A DNA stretch of 64,000 nt from Tetracentron sinense (lineage: Eukaryota > Streptophyta > Magnoliopsida > Trochodendrales > Trochodendraceae). Below are positions 54,164-64,000 of the stretch, piece after piece. The notes beneath the pieces are model-generated. The model saw only the letters and a list, made by a program, of their open reading frames with translations, was not told the DNA's origin and did no database searches. The stretch lies in assembly GCA_015143295.1 (NCBI GenBank), contig CM026574.1:9054938-9118937 (forward strand). Reading direction: 5' to 3'. A program made the position numbers and the translations under genes. Numbering within the stretch: the stretch's first letter is position 1; each line of letters starts with the position of its first letter.

Positions 54164-54892
54164 CTAAAGGACCTTCCAAGAGGGTGGCGGAACTGGTGTC
54201 GGCCATGACGGGAGCACAAACGGGAAGGCCATCCACCAACAAAGACGGATTTTATGATAAGCAAAGTCACAGACCACTTCCAAGATTCTGCTCTGAATGT
54301 TGTAGGAAACAAGGCGACCCGGGAACCCAAAATACAAGATATCCCTATCCACAGGGTGGAAAGCTAGTGGCCTGGGAAAATCCAATAATGATTCATTAGG
54401 GAAATCATCTTGTGAGACCATTTCACTCAGGATAGTCTTGTGCTCCAAACACCACTCCCCTTTATCATAATCCTTAAGTACCCATACACCCAAAGTTGGA
54501 ATACCATTTGTATCAATGGAGATTGCCTCATCGAAATAGCGAAGACTCCCTTGGCAAACCCCGAGACATCCATACGAATTCCTATTTCTCCTAGATTTTA
54601 TGATAGGTAAATTACAGAAACGGGAAGACCATCCACCAACAACAAAGCTGGATTTTATGATAGGTAAATTACAGACCACTTTCAAGATTCTGCTTTGATT
54701 GTAGGAAATAAGGTGACCCGGGAACCTAAAATAGAAGATATTCCAATCCAGTGGATGGAAAGCTAGCGGCCTTGGAAAATCAGATAATAATTCATTAAGA
54801 AAATCGTCTTGTGAGACCATTTCCCTCAAGTTAGTCTTATGCTCCAAACACCACTCCCCTATATCATAGTCCTCGAGTACCCATACACCCAA
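54164..54892 (-). pseudogene. Chimeric F-box/FBA fragment with duplicated C-terminal region (unit C)
   Basis: A 242-codon open frame contains the C-terminal FBA region twice in tandem. The first copy (GVWVLEDYDIGEWCLEHKTN...DFPRPLAFHPLDWNIFYF) resembles the divergent fragment in unit A. The second (RRNRNSYGCLGVCQGSLRYF...GVWVLKDYDKGEWCLEHKTI...SWKVL) resembles the intact genes. They join in frame near 54590. There is no F-box and no ATG at the open-frame start (TTG). Upstream DNA to about 55545 matches the non-F-box sequence upstream of unit A. Probably made by unequal recombination between tandem copies. Confidence 0.85.
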
Positions 54893-55544
54893 AGTTGCTT
54901 GTGATAAGCATTGAACTTGAGTGAAATCACTTCAGTTGCTTCAAACCCCCTTCAGCTCACATTGGTGATAATATCTTTAAAATATTTTTCAAACCTCCTT
55001 CAAATATTTTTCGAATCTCTAAAGATTCCCTAAATCTCAAATTTATAAGATTTGGAGCCCAAAAAACAGCCGTAAAGATGGAGAAAATTATCATCCGGCT
55101 TCAATTCGTCATGGAACGCCCCCAAATGAGTTTCTGAAATTCGGACACACATAAAATCATCAATCACTACCAATTTTCCCTAGCAAAATAGCCCAGTCAG
55201 ATTTTCAAATTTTGAATTTTTTTTTTATCAAGAAACACCTCGGGTGAGAATCTAAACATTATCCAAAAAATCCAAAACCATTCTAAAAATTTCCAGAATT
55301 GCACACCCTTGAATCTACACTATTCACGACACTATTCATTACACTATTCCCCGAAGACTAATCTCCCTTTCTTATTATTTATACTGCTTATACAAGAAGA
55401 TTACAATAATGCTCTTACTAATATGATATAGTATATCTACGCTCATACTAATAATATATCTCAATAACGACAATGCTTATTCATGGCCGCATTTATTGTT
55501 TAATTGTGAATGAAATAATCTGTACCAAACGAGGCCTTAGTGTC

Positions 55545-56132
55545 CAAATAAACCATCTTTGGCTCCTAAGGGATTCTCTTGAACCTTGGGATCAAATGCC
55601 AAGGCCGTAATTCTCTTGAAGAGCCCCAGTTTTCCTCTTTTTTGCTCAATATGTTACACCTATTCAAAAAACAAAAGGAATATAAGGCAGCACTGTCATA
55701 ACAATTCTAGTGATCATGTTTTACTAATTTGAACTAACATACACTAATAAATGAAGAAAAGCTGCCAATAACTGAAGGCGAAAATAATTACAAGAGCATA
55801 CCAAGATCATGTGAAATTCGAAACATGAGAAATGTAACGGTCTGAAAGTAGGTAATATGATTGTCTTTAATGCAAACATGTCTAGAAATTTAATAACCAC
55901 GAAAAACAGAGCAGATGTTACCGCTCTAGGAATCCAAGGAACTTCCTTAACTGTGCTACTAGTATGTCTACACCAAAGCTAGATAAAAATAAGCATCACT
56001 ATCTTCCAAAGGAGACATATAATTCCATCACTGCCTCAAGAAGGTGTTAATCCACCCCCAAAAAAATGCTTCTAGTCAACCTCTCATGAATTAAGAATCT
56101 AATAAGTAACGAAGTGAAAACCTCCACCTATA
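55545..56132 (-). repeat. F-box unit D, 3' flank (continues at 60031-60547)
   Basis: Shared flank landmarks are AAACCATCTTTGGCTCCTAA, CCAAGGCCGTAATTCTCTTG, AGAAGGTGTTAATCCACC and AAAACCTCCACCTATAATAT. The flank is split by the solo LTR 56138-60025 and resumes with TATCCAAGGATTCCACGTCT. Confidence 0.88.
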
Positions 56133-56863
56133 ATATATGTAACGCCCCAGAATTTTAAATAATAAAATTATGCATTTATTGGTCCTTAACTGGGGTTAAA
56201 TACTTGAGTGTTTGTTAAATTAATAAAAAGTGAGTTTTGCTCGGGATTGAAGTGCACCGAGGAAATCTCAATATCTTTTCGCGAAAATCGCACACAGTGT
56301 GCCGGTCGACTGCCGGGACACAACCCTATCGTATGGGTTCCGTCAGGTATCATTTCGCGGGACCGCAGGGCCATTATGTGTGATAAAATTGAGAAAAATG
56401 GGAAATTTCCAAATTTTCATAAATTAAGTGGGGCCCAATATTTATTGGAGATCCTAATAGAAATCCGTGCGGTTGGTACTAATGCGTGCCGGTCGGCCGT
56501 GGGAACTAATGTCTTTCGTCTCGGCAGTTAGTTATTTCAGACGAAGAAACGGCGACCTGTTTTGTGTCCGAAATCAGAAAATTAGTGGGTTTTGCAGTTT
56601 TCTTCTGGACTAAAGTGTAGCTGTCAAAACTTAGTATTTTTCCCCAAAATTTTTACAGTAGGTGTCGGGCTGTCCCAAGTTCGGTCACCTGAAGTTTCAT
56701 CACTATCAGGCGTTATATAATAGGGTTTCAAAGGATATATGCATGAAAAATGGGAAAATCCAGTCAAACTGGTCAAACTAGTCAAAGTGGTTGACTTGGT
56801 CAACCACACCTTTCCACACCAAATGGGTCATGTGCTTTTGCACATGATCTAAACCCATTTAAG

Positions 56864-56876
56864 GCCTATATAAATG
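56864..56876 (+). promoter_or_regulatory. Probable LTR TATA box
   Basis: CCTATATAAATGG, about 730 bp into the LTR, followed by a (GA)-rich leader-like stretch at 56920-57000. Confidence 0.6.
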
Positions 56877-57765
56877 GGGCCAGCCCCTAATTGCTCACGG
56901 TTTGCACTACCACAGAAATTTTAGAGAGAGAGTGAGGAGAGAGAAAGGAAGAGAGAGAAAGAGGAGAGAGAAAGGAAGAGAGAAAAGAAAAGGGAGTCCA
57001 CCTTGGGGTTTTTCGACGTCCCCGACGCGTTGGCGACGTCTATTTTCTTCCCCGGCGTCTCAATCAACGTGTAGAGAGAGAAAGTGAAGGTTTGAAGGTG
57101 AGGAGCTTCACCTTGGGGTTGATCGTCCTCCTGAACGCGTTGGCGGTGTCCGTTTCGGCCTTAGACGCCTCGAAGTGCATGAAAGAGGTAAAAACCCCTT
57201 CCATCTCTTCTCTTTTCCCTGTTATTTGGTATATTCTTTATGTGAAATGTATGCGCGTTGATGGAAAAGGGTCTGAGACCCCGTGGATATGTTATGGGAA
57301 GGTGGTTGTGCGTGGAAAATGAGTAGAGGGGTGTAACCCTCGGTCTCGGGTCTCAAAACCCCGGATTTAGACTCACTGCGTAAAAGGCGTGGATGGGAAA
57401 AGGGTCAGAAACCCCTATGTGATGTTGTGATGTTATGTGGACATTCGAGGAGCCCAGATCGGGTCCCGAGTAAATTGTATCGTCACCCTGGGGTGTCGAA
57501 AAGTTGTTTTGCAGGTCGTATAAGACTATACACACATCTATTAGCCTGGAAGCGTTCCCTAACGGGACGGTGTGTTACCGGATTTGGTTCACGGGCGCGA
57601 GGTCCGAGTATTTCAGTTAACCAAGCGAGGCTTGGGTTAACTGGGGTTAATTTGTGGTTAGAAAACCTAATCAGGGTTAAAGTATAATCCACCGTGATTG
57701 ATAGTCGGGAGTGGGTGGATTTGATATCCATAGATCCTCTTTGACTAGGTCAGGGGAGAACAGAT

Positions 57766-59190
57766 TGTTATGTTATCTGATAGATATGCCGTACCGAGGC
57801 TGAGTCAGTAGGTTATGATGCCTCTGATAGATATGTCATCCGTACCGTGGCTGAGTCAGATGGTTGTGTTATCTGATAGATATGCCGTACCAAGGTTGAG
57901 TCAGTAGGTTGTGATGCCTCTGATAGATATGTCGTCCGTACCGTGGCTGAGTCAGATGGTTGTGTTATCTGATAGATATGCCGTACCGAGGCTGAGTCAG
58001 TAGGTTATGATGCTTCTGATAGAGATGCCATCCGTACCGTGGCTGAGTCAGATGGTTGTGTTATCTGATAGATATGCCGTGAGGATGGAAGGCCCCACCG
58101 TGGCTGAGTCAGATGCTTGTGTTATCTGATAGATATGTCGTGTGGATAGAGGTCCCCACCGTGGCTGAGTCAGATGGTTGTGTTATCTGATAGATATGCC
58201 GTACCGAGGCTGAGTCAGTAGGCTGTGATGCCTCTGATAGATATGCCGTCCGTACCGTGGCTGAGTCAGATGGTTGTGTTATCTGATAGATATGCCGTGA
58301 GGATGGAAGTCCCCACCGTGGCTGAGTCAGATGCTTGTGTTATCTGATAGATATGTCGTGTGGATAGAGGTCCCCACCGTGGCTGAGTCAGATGGTTGTG
58401 TTATCTGATAGATATGCCGTACTGAGGCTGAGTCAGTAGGCTGTGATGCCTCTGATAGATATGTCGTCCATACCGTGGCTGAGTCAGATGGTTGTGTTAT
58501 CTGATAGATATGCCGTACCGAGGCTGAGTCAGTAGGCTATAATGCATCTGATAGATATGTCGTCCGTACCGTGGCTGAGTCAGATGGTTGTGTTATCTGA
58601 TAGATATGCCGTACCGAGGCTGAGTCAGTAGGTTGTGATGCCTCTGATAGATATGTCGTCCGTACCGTGGCTGAGTCAGATGGTTGTGTTATCTGATAGA
58701 TATGCCGTGAGGATGGAAGTCCCCACCGTGGCTGAGTCAGATGGTTGTGTTATCTGATAGATATGCCGTACCGAGGCTGAGTCAGTAGGTTATGATGCCT
58801 CTGATAGATATGCCATCCGTACCGTAGCTAAGTCAGATGGTTGTGTTATCTGATAGATATGCCGTGAGGACAGAAGTCTCCACCGTGGCTGAGTCAGATG
58901 ATTGTGTTATCTGATAGATATGCCGTGTGGATAGAGGTCCCCACCGTGGCTGAGTCAGATGGTTGTGTTATCTGATAGATATGCCGTACCGAGACTGAGT
59001 CAGTAGGTGGTGATGCCTCTGATAGATATGTCGTCCGTACTGTGGCTGAGTCAGATTGTTGTGTTATCTGATAGAGATGTCGTGAGGATAGAGGTCCCCA
59101 CCGTGGCTGAGTCAGATGGTTGTGTTGTCTGTAATCTGATAGATATGCCGTGAGGCTAGAGTTCCTCACCGTGGCTGAGATCAGACGATT
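57766..59190 (+). repeat. Minisatellite of 27 units with alternating types
   Basis: Every unit carries CTGATAGA(T/G)ATG(C/T)C followed by a variable piece and GGCTGAGTCAG. Three types can be told apart: 'CCGTACCGAGG...CAGTAGG' (A), 'CGTCCGTACCGTGG...CAGATGG' (B) and 'CGTG(A/T)GGAT...CCCCACCGTGG' (C). They follow in A-B and C-C blocks. Units are about 46-58 bp. Counting is by eye. Confidence 0.92.
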
Positions 59191-60547
59191 GTGTTGGTTC
59201 TAGCGGGTGAAGGCCTGGATTATATACGGAGTCTATGGACTCAAGGTTGTACGAAGTCTAAGGATTCAAGGTTTGATTTCATTGGGTGTAAGCCCGATTG
59301 ATCTCGATAGTTATCATGGGGGTATGGGACGCCATGGTAACAAAATTAATGTTAACGGATTTGGAAATGGATAGCGAGTCTACGAACTTTAACTTGGATA
59401 TTGAGTCTACGGACTCAGGTTGAATACGGGTGAAGGCCAGTTGATTGAGTGTACGGACTCGAGAATAGAGTGTGAGCGGTTGTCTGGGATGGTAACCTAG
59501 TGGTGTAGATGATGATTGGATGAACTTGGAAATTGAGGTTGGGAACCTCGAAATAGAGTGAATAGCCCTGAGTGACCTCGGGTCACGGATTACGAGATTA
59601 TATATTATTATAATATGAGAATTGTATTGCAACACTATATTGTTATTGATGATGATGATTGTTACTAGGTGGAAAATAGCCTAGATAAATTGTGGATTTT
59701 GCTGGGCTCTATAGCTCACTCCTCTCATTTTATGTATTCAGATTTAGAAGCAGTTGCCGATTGACAAGGAGTTAGACTTGATAGATTCTGAAAGTGTACC
59801 GGCGCAGTTGTGGCGCCAAAAGTAGCGGCTATTGTAGCCAGTGAGGTAACGTATTTGCTTATGATAGGTTATTGTGATGACCGGTTGTTACCGCTTACAT
59901 AAGCTCATCAGAAAAGTTGAAAAATCCCCGCATTTTCGCGGGTAAAGTCTTCCGCATGCGTGGTTATGACGAACGAGCACGCGTCTTGGAACTTGATATC
60001 CCAGACGCGGGTTCGGGGCGTCACAATATATATCCAAGGATTCCACGTCTCTTCAGGTCCCCAGTTCAATCTTAATTACCCAAAACAAGGCAAACTAGCA
60101 GGATTCACCAACTTATCTCTTTCCACTCCTGCTTCCTCTTCTTTGTATTTATTTTTACATCCCATGCCACCCATCCAGTGTTGGACTAAAGGATATCATG
60201 GGACTCAATCCATGTGATCAAACCAGTGATGAACTAAGCAATACCATACACATAAATTGAATATGACCATAATATATAAAAATGCAGGAACTAAAAATAA
60301 GGGACAAAGATACTTAAACATCAACAACAGCCCCCCAAGTTGTTGAACAGAAAGTGTCTACTGGAAATAAGCTAATAACATGATTAGAGAATAAACAAAG
60401 CAATTCAACCACATTTTGAGCAATAAATCTCGGATCAGAAATATTTAGTAGTAACAGCAACCATAAAAATGGTAAGAAGAACAAAATTCATTCATAGCTA
60501 AAATAAATAAATAAGAATGTTATTTGATTAGTACCCTCATAAATAAG

Positions 60548-61097
60548 TTATTGCTCAAGGACCTTCCAAGAGGGTGGGGGAACTGATGTCGGCCATGGAG
60601 GTAGCACAAACGGGAAGGCCATCCACCAACAAAGACGGATTTTATGATAGCCAAAATCACAAACCACTTCCAAGATTCGGCTCTGAATGTTGTAGGAAAC
60701 AAGGCGACCCAGGAACCCAAAATACAAGATATCCCTATCCACGGGGTGGAAAGCTAGCGGCCTGGGAAAATCCAATAATGATTCATTAAGGAAATCATCC
60801 TGTGAGACCATTTCACTTAGGATAGTCTTGTGCTCCAAACAGCAATCCCCTTTATCATAATCCTTGAATACCCATACACCCAAATTTGGAATACCATTGG
60901 TAATTTGGTATCAATGGAGATTGCCACGTCGAAGTAGCGAAGACTCCCTTGGCAAACCCCAAGACATCCATACAAATTCCTATTTCTCCTATCCTCAAGC
61001 AATTCGATTAAACGACATTGACCACTATTGGGATCAAAGGCTACAATTTTCCAAAACGTATCCATCCAGTGAAGAATCCCATTATAGCAAACTTTCA
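60548..61097 (-). pseudogene. Truncated F-box/FBA gene (unit D)
   Basis: Keeps only the FBA C-terminal part from VCYNGILHWMDTFWKIVAFD to SWKVLEQ. A small insertion near 60897-60908 (TTGGTAATTTGG where others have TTTG) shifts the frame. The 5' end breaks at about 61097 straight into flank sequence (AATAATTACAAGAGCATACC) that belongs 3' of the next gene, so the F-box half was deleted by recombination between units. Confidence 0.88.
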
Positions 61098-61952
61098 AAT
61101 AATTACAAGAGCATACCAAGATCATGTGAAATTCGAAACAAGAGAAACATAACAGTCTGAAAGTTAAGGTAATATGATTGTCTTTAATGCAAACATGTCT
61201 AGAAATTTAATAACCACGAAAAACAGAGCAGATGTTAGGAACTTCCATAACTGTGCTACTAGTATGTCTACACCAAAGCTAGATAAAAATAAGCATCACT
61301 ATCTTCCAAAGGAGACATAATTCCATCACTGCCTCAAGAAGGTGTTAATCCACCCCAAAAAAAAAGGCTTCTAGTCAACCTCTCATGAATTAAGAATCTA
61401 AGAAGTAACAAAGTGAAAACCTCCACCTATAATATATATCCAAGGATTCCACGTCTCTTCAGGTCCCCAGTTCAATCTTAATTACCCAAAACAAGGCAAA
61501 CTAGTAGGATTCACCTACCTATCTCTTTCCACTCCTGCTTCCGCTTCTTTGCCCATTTTTTTACATCCCATGCCACTCGTCTAGTGTTAAACTTTACCAT
61601 GGAACTCAATCCATGTGATCAGAGCAGTGATGAACGAAGCAATACCACACACATAAATTGAATATGACCTTAATATATAAAAATGCAGGAACTAAAAATA
61701 AGGGACAAAGATACTTAAACATCAACAACAGTCCCCCAAGTTGTTGAACAGAAAGTGTCTACTGGAAATAAGCTAATAACATGATTAGAGAATAAACAAA
61801 GCAATTCAACCACATTTTGATTGATAAAACTCGGATCAGAGATATTTAGTAGTAACAGCAACCATGAAGATGGTAAGAACAAAAATTCATTCACAGCTAA
61901 AAACAAAAAATAAGAATGTTATTTGATTAGTAACGTCATAAATAAGTTATTG
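61098..61952 (-). repeat. F-box unit E, 3' flank
   Basis: Shared flank without the solo LTR of unit D or the hAT MITE of unit A, so it serves as the empty-site reference for both. Confidence 0.88.
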
Positions 61953-63173
61953 CTAAAGGACCTTCCAAGAGGGTGGTGGAACTGGTGTCGGCCATGACGG
62001 GAGCACAAACGGGAAGGCCATCCACCAACAAAGACGGATTTTATGATAAGCAAAATCACAGACCACTTCCAAGATTCTGCTCTGAATGTTGTAGGATACA
62101 AGGCGACCCGGGAACCCAAAATACAAGATATCCCTATCCACAGGGTGGAAAGCTAGTGGCCTGGGAAAATCCAATAACGATTCATTAAGGAAATCATCTT
62201 GTGAGACCATTTCACTCAGGATAGTCTTGTGCTCCAAACACCACTCCCCTTTATCATAATCCTTGAGTACCCATACACCCAAAGATGGAATACCATTTGT
62301 ATCAATGGAGATTGCCTCGTCGAAATAGCGAAGACTCCCTTGGCAAACTCCGAGACATCCATACGAATTCCTATTTCTCCTATCCTCAGGCAATTCGATT
62401 ATACGGCATCGACCACTACTGTTATTGGGATCAAAGGCTACAATTTTGCGAAACGTATCCATCCAGTGAAGAATCTCATTATAACAAACAGCTCGGTCAT
62501 ATGCAACAAACATTGCGACAGGGCCAGGGCATGAAACCTTCAAATCACTCCATTCACCGGTCTCAGAAGAAAATATCTCCAAATTCAGAAATTCCGACCA
62601 CCCCATTGATTCAGTGACGCAGACCACCTTGTAGATTGCAGTGTCTTCTTCCGGAGAGGGTTTGCAGAAGAACCCTATTCGGACATAGCGGTGGCTCCGA
62701 GGGGATCGAGGGAGCGTTACCCATTGCCTGGTAAGTGGATTGGAGACATAGTAAATCATCTGAGAAGCCGCACGACATAACACCAAGCCGTTGCTTGAAG
62801 CCAAGATTTTGACAGGGTTTTGGGGTTCTGATGGGAGGAAATTGAAAGAAAAGCCTTGAGATTCGAAGTGGGGGTGTTTGGAAGTTGAATGGATTGCCAT
62901 TTGTTCAGGTGGGATTCTCCCAAAAGAGTTAAACACGTACTGGAAAAAGAGGGTCGATGGAGGGGAAGAAAAGGCATTGATATGGGATATAGAGAGACGA
63001 ATGAAATAAGGAGTGGAGATCAAAGAAAGCCACCGCTTCGAGACGACCTTGAAACTGATAATGGATTTTACAGGGAGTCGAAGAAGGATTTCGAACAATA
63101 CTCCATCAGCGAGATGAGAATCATCAACAAAGGATTCCGGGTTGGATTGGATTCTGTCGTCTCTCCTTTCCAT
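61953..63173 (-). CDS. F-box protein with F-box-associated (FBA) domain, unit E
   Basis: Intact single-exon gene of 406 residues from the ATG at 63171-63173. The F-box is at about residues 21-60 (LADGVLFEILLRLPVKSIIS, FKVVSKRWLSLISTPYF), the SKP1-binding part of an SCF ubiquitin ligase. The FBA-type region follows with ILASSNGLVLCR, NPLTRQWVTLPRSPRS, LNLEIFSSETGEWSDLKV, ILHWMDTFRKIVAFDP and DYDKGEWCLEHKT. It ends SWKVL. The N-terminus is shorter than in the unit B protein because a stretch between MERRDD and SNPESFVDD is missing. It is the closest intact paralogue of 21229-22527. Substrate unknown. No frameshift or stop, so probably functional. Confidence 0.92.
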   Translation of the reverse strand: MERRDDRIQSNPESFVDDSHLADGVLFEILLRLPVKSIISFKVVSKRWLSLISTPYFIRLSISHINAFSSPPSTLFFQYVFNSFGRIPPEQMAIHSTSKHPHFESQGFSFNFLPSEPQNPVKILASSNGLVLCRAASQMIYYVSNPLTRQWVTLPRSPRSHRYVRIGFFCKPSPEEDTAIYKVVCVTESMGWSEFLNLEIFSSETGEWSDLKVSCPGPVAMFVAYDRAVCYNEILHWMDTFRKIVAFDPNNSSGRCRIIELPEDRRNRNSYGCLGVCQGSLRYFDEAISIDTNGIPSLGVWVLKDYDKGEWCLEHKTILSEMVSQDDFLNESLLDFPRPLAFHPVDRDILYFGFPGRLVSYNIQSRILEVVCDFAYHKIRLCWWMAFPFVLPSWPTPVPPPSWKVL

Positions 63174-63429
63174 ACTGCGGAAGCACAACACATTCGTACA
63201 GACTACAGAGATTGCAAGTTCATGTAACGACTCTCCTAAGTATAATGAAGGGGTGCTTCTTTTCTCGTGGCCGTTTCCTGGTATGCCAGTTGTATAGAAA
63301 TAATAATTGTTTTTTTTTTATTTTCTAAAATATTTTATTTGAGAAAGTCTACTTATCCGAGCTCATACTCTTTTATAACTTCCATTACGTTTGACGAATG
63401 TTTGGGTGAAGCTTATTAGGTTATTGGTT

Positions 63430-63528
63430 GAAGGTGTGTATGATGTGTATTGGTGGGTGTCTTCTTTACTTTACATGTAGCTTTGCCTTGTGGTGGTGTT
63501 ACTCTCCCAAAAAAAAAAAAAAAAAAGT
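63430..63528 (+). mobile_element. A-tailed retroposon-like repeat
   Basis: AGCTTTGCCTTGTGGTGGTG then TTACTCTCCC and a run of about 18 A. Similar to the ends at 3960-4033 and 42670-42970. Confidence 0.45.
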
Positions 63529-63599
63529 TAGTTGTAATTGTGGGGATTGGCATCTAATTAATTGGAGTCCATATCTTATACAATTGTCATTCAACTCGA

Positions 63600-63735
63600 A
63601 CTCACAAAACCCCTTTATGGTTAAGAAAATTTAACCCTTATAAAATTAATTATTTTAAAACCAATGTTAGATTGTTTAACTCTTAAGGATCAGTGAATTT
63701 TAACTACAATTAGCGAGGGTTAAGGGTATTTTAGT
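63600..63735. repeat. M3-like repeat
   Basis: AATGTTAGATTGTTTAACTC, AGTGAATTTTAACTACAATT and GGTTAAGGGTATTTTAG match M3 arm motifs on one side only. Confidence 0.5.
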
Positions 63736-63910
63736 ATTTTGTCATTTAAGATTATTTTACACAGTTTGAAGAAATTCATGGGTTGTTTTTGGAAAATATC
63801 TCGTAGGTTATAAGTGGCTCTTTAAGTCCTATAGAGATAAAATGGGGTGCTAGCAATTAAAAAAAAAAATCTCATGAAGCCTATGGACATCCAAGAAGAT
63901 TAGTTAAGTT

Positions 63911-64000
63911 TTTTTTTTTTTGAAACTCAGGGTGTCCCCAACCCTTTGGATCATGACTAATCCCCGAGGGTGCAACGAGAGCCCGCAACCCGCCACACCA
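63911..64000 (-). mobile_element. SINE 3' part, cut by the window end
   Basis: T-run at 63911-63920, then the complement of the same 3' body seen at 48100-48165 (CCCAACCCTTTGGATCATGA, CTAATCCCCGAGGG, CCCGCAACCCGCCACACC). Confidence 0.6.

Larger units (their letters stand above)
56138..60025 (+). mobile_element. 3.9-kb solo LTR containing a 27-unit minisatellite
   Basis: Starts TGTAACGCCCCAG and ends CGGGGCGTCACA, so the termini are TG...CA and form an imperfect inverted repeat. It is flanked by the 5-bp duplication ATATA (56133-56137 and 60026-60030). The unit E flank at about 61425-61450 reads CACCTATAATATATATCCAAGG without it, matching the joined flanks minus one duplication. A TATA box (CCTATATAAATGG) near 56864-56876 sets the plus orientation. 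No primer site, gag or pol is present. LTRs of this length occur in some plant gypsy lineages. Confidence 0.9.

Noticed and set aside
57766..59190. CRISPR-like appearance of regular repeats
   Set aside because: The 'spacers' are themselves repeated, the units are variants of one minisatellite, and the setting is a plant LTR. Not a CRISPR array.

Overview
This is nuclear DNA from a flowering plant, probably a woody eudicot. The evidence is the eukaryotic intron and exon structure, F-box/FBA and FAR1-type genes, plant LTR retrotransposons with tRNA-Met and other plant-type primer binding sites, tRNA-derived SINEs and many MITEs. The sequence does not allow a species call. Little of the window is functional gene. 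Three coding units look intact: the 3' end of a small two-exon gene at the left edge (215-1178, +), and two single-exon F-box genes on the minus strand (21229-22527 and 61953-63173). Almost everything else is gene relics or nested mobile DNA.

Layout. 1-1.2 kb: last exons of a small predicted membrane protein. 2.1-5.7 kb: densely nested MITEs, including a 1.1-kb inverted repeat that carries a SINE in its loop and a Mutator-type MITE in one arm. 8.0-11.1 kb: a tandem triplication of a ~0.84-kb unit, each copy carrying a ~420-bp inverted-repeat element; the first copy is interrupted by ~0.6 kb of GC-richer DNA that resembles plant mitochondrial sequence. 11.6-13.9 kb: 'block A', duplicated at 49.5-51.2 kb. 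13-15.5 kb: a LINE relic carrying a hAT MITE. 17-22.6 kb: two F-box units, one broken and one intact. 23.8-25.1 kb: inverted repeats with a solo LTR. 25.8-32.8 kb: a FAR1-like pseudogene split by about 5 kb of nested gypsy DNA. 35.6-42.2 kb: inverted arms that enclose a complete Ty1-copia element. 43.0-46.9 kb: a complete non-autonomous LTR element (gag-pol absent) whose LTRs are filled with minisatellites. 47-49.3 kb: MITEs and a SINE. 49.5-63.2 kb: block A', a gypsy 5' end, then three more F-box units (an in-frame chimera, a truncated copy and an intact copy). A 3.9-kb solo LTR holding a 27-unit minisatellite sits in one of the F-box flanks.

How it fits together. The F-box units at 17-22.5 kb and 53.6-63.2 kb, with their ~1-kb 3' flanks and the neighbouring block A/A', show an ancient block duplication followed by tandem duplication and unequal recombination. 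Because the units are paralogous, several insertions have visible empty sites elsewhere in the window (the SINE at 19.8 kb, the hAT MITE at 18.1 kb, the solo LTR at 56.1 kb), which makes those boundaries unusually firm. The most novel-looking items are the minisatellite-laden non-autonomous LTR family (one full element and a probable related solo LTR) and a Mutator-type MITE family with four copies, each flanked by a 9-bp target duplication. No prokaryotic-style defence system, CRISPR array, rRNA gene or functional tRNA gene was seen.
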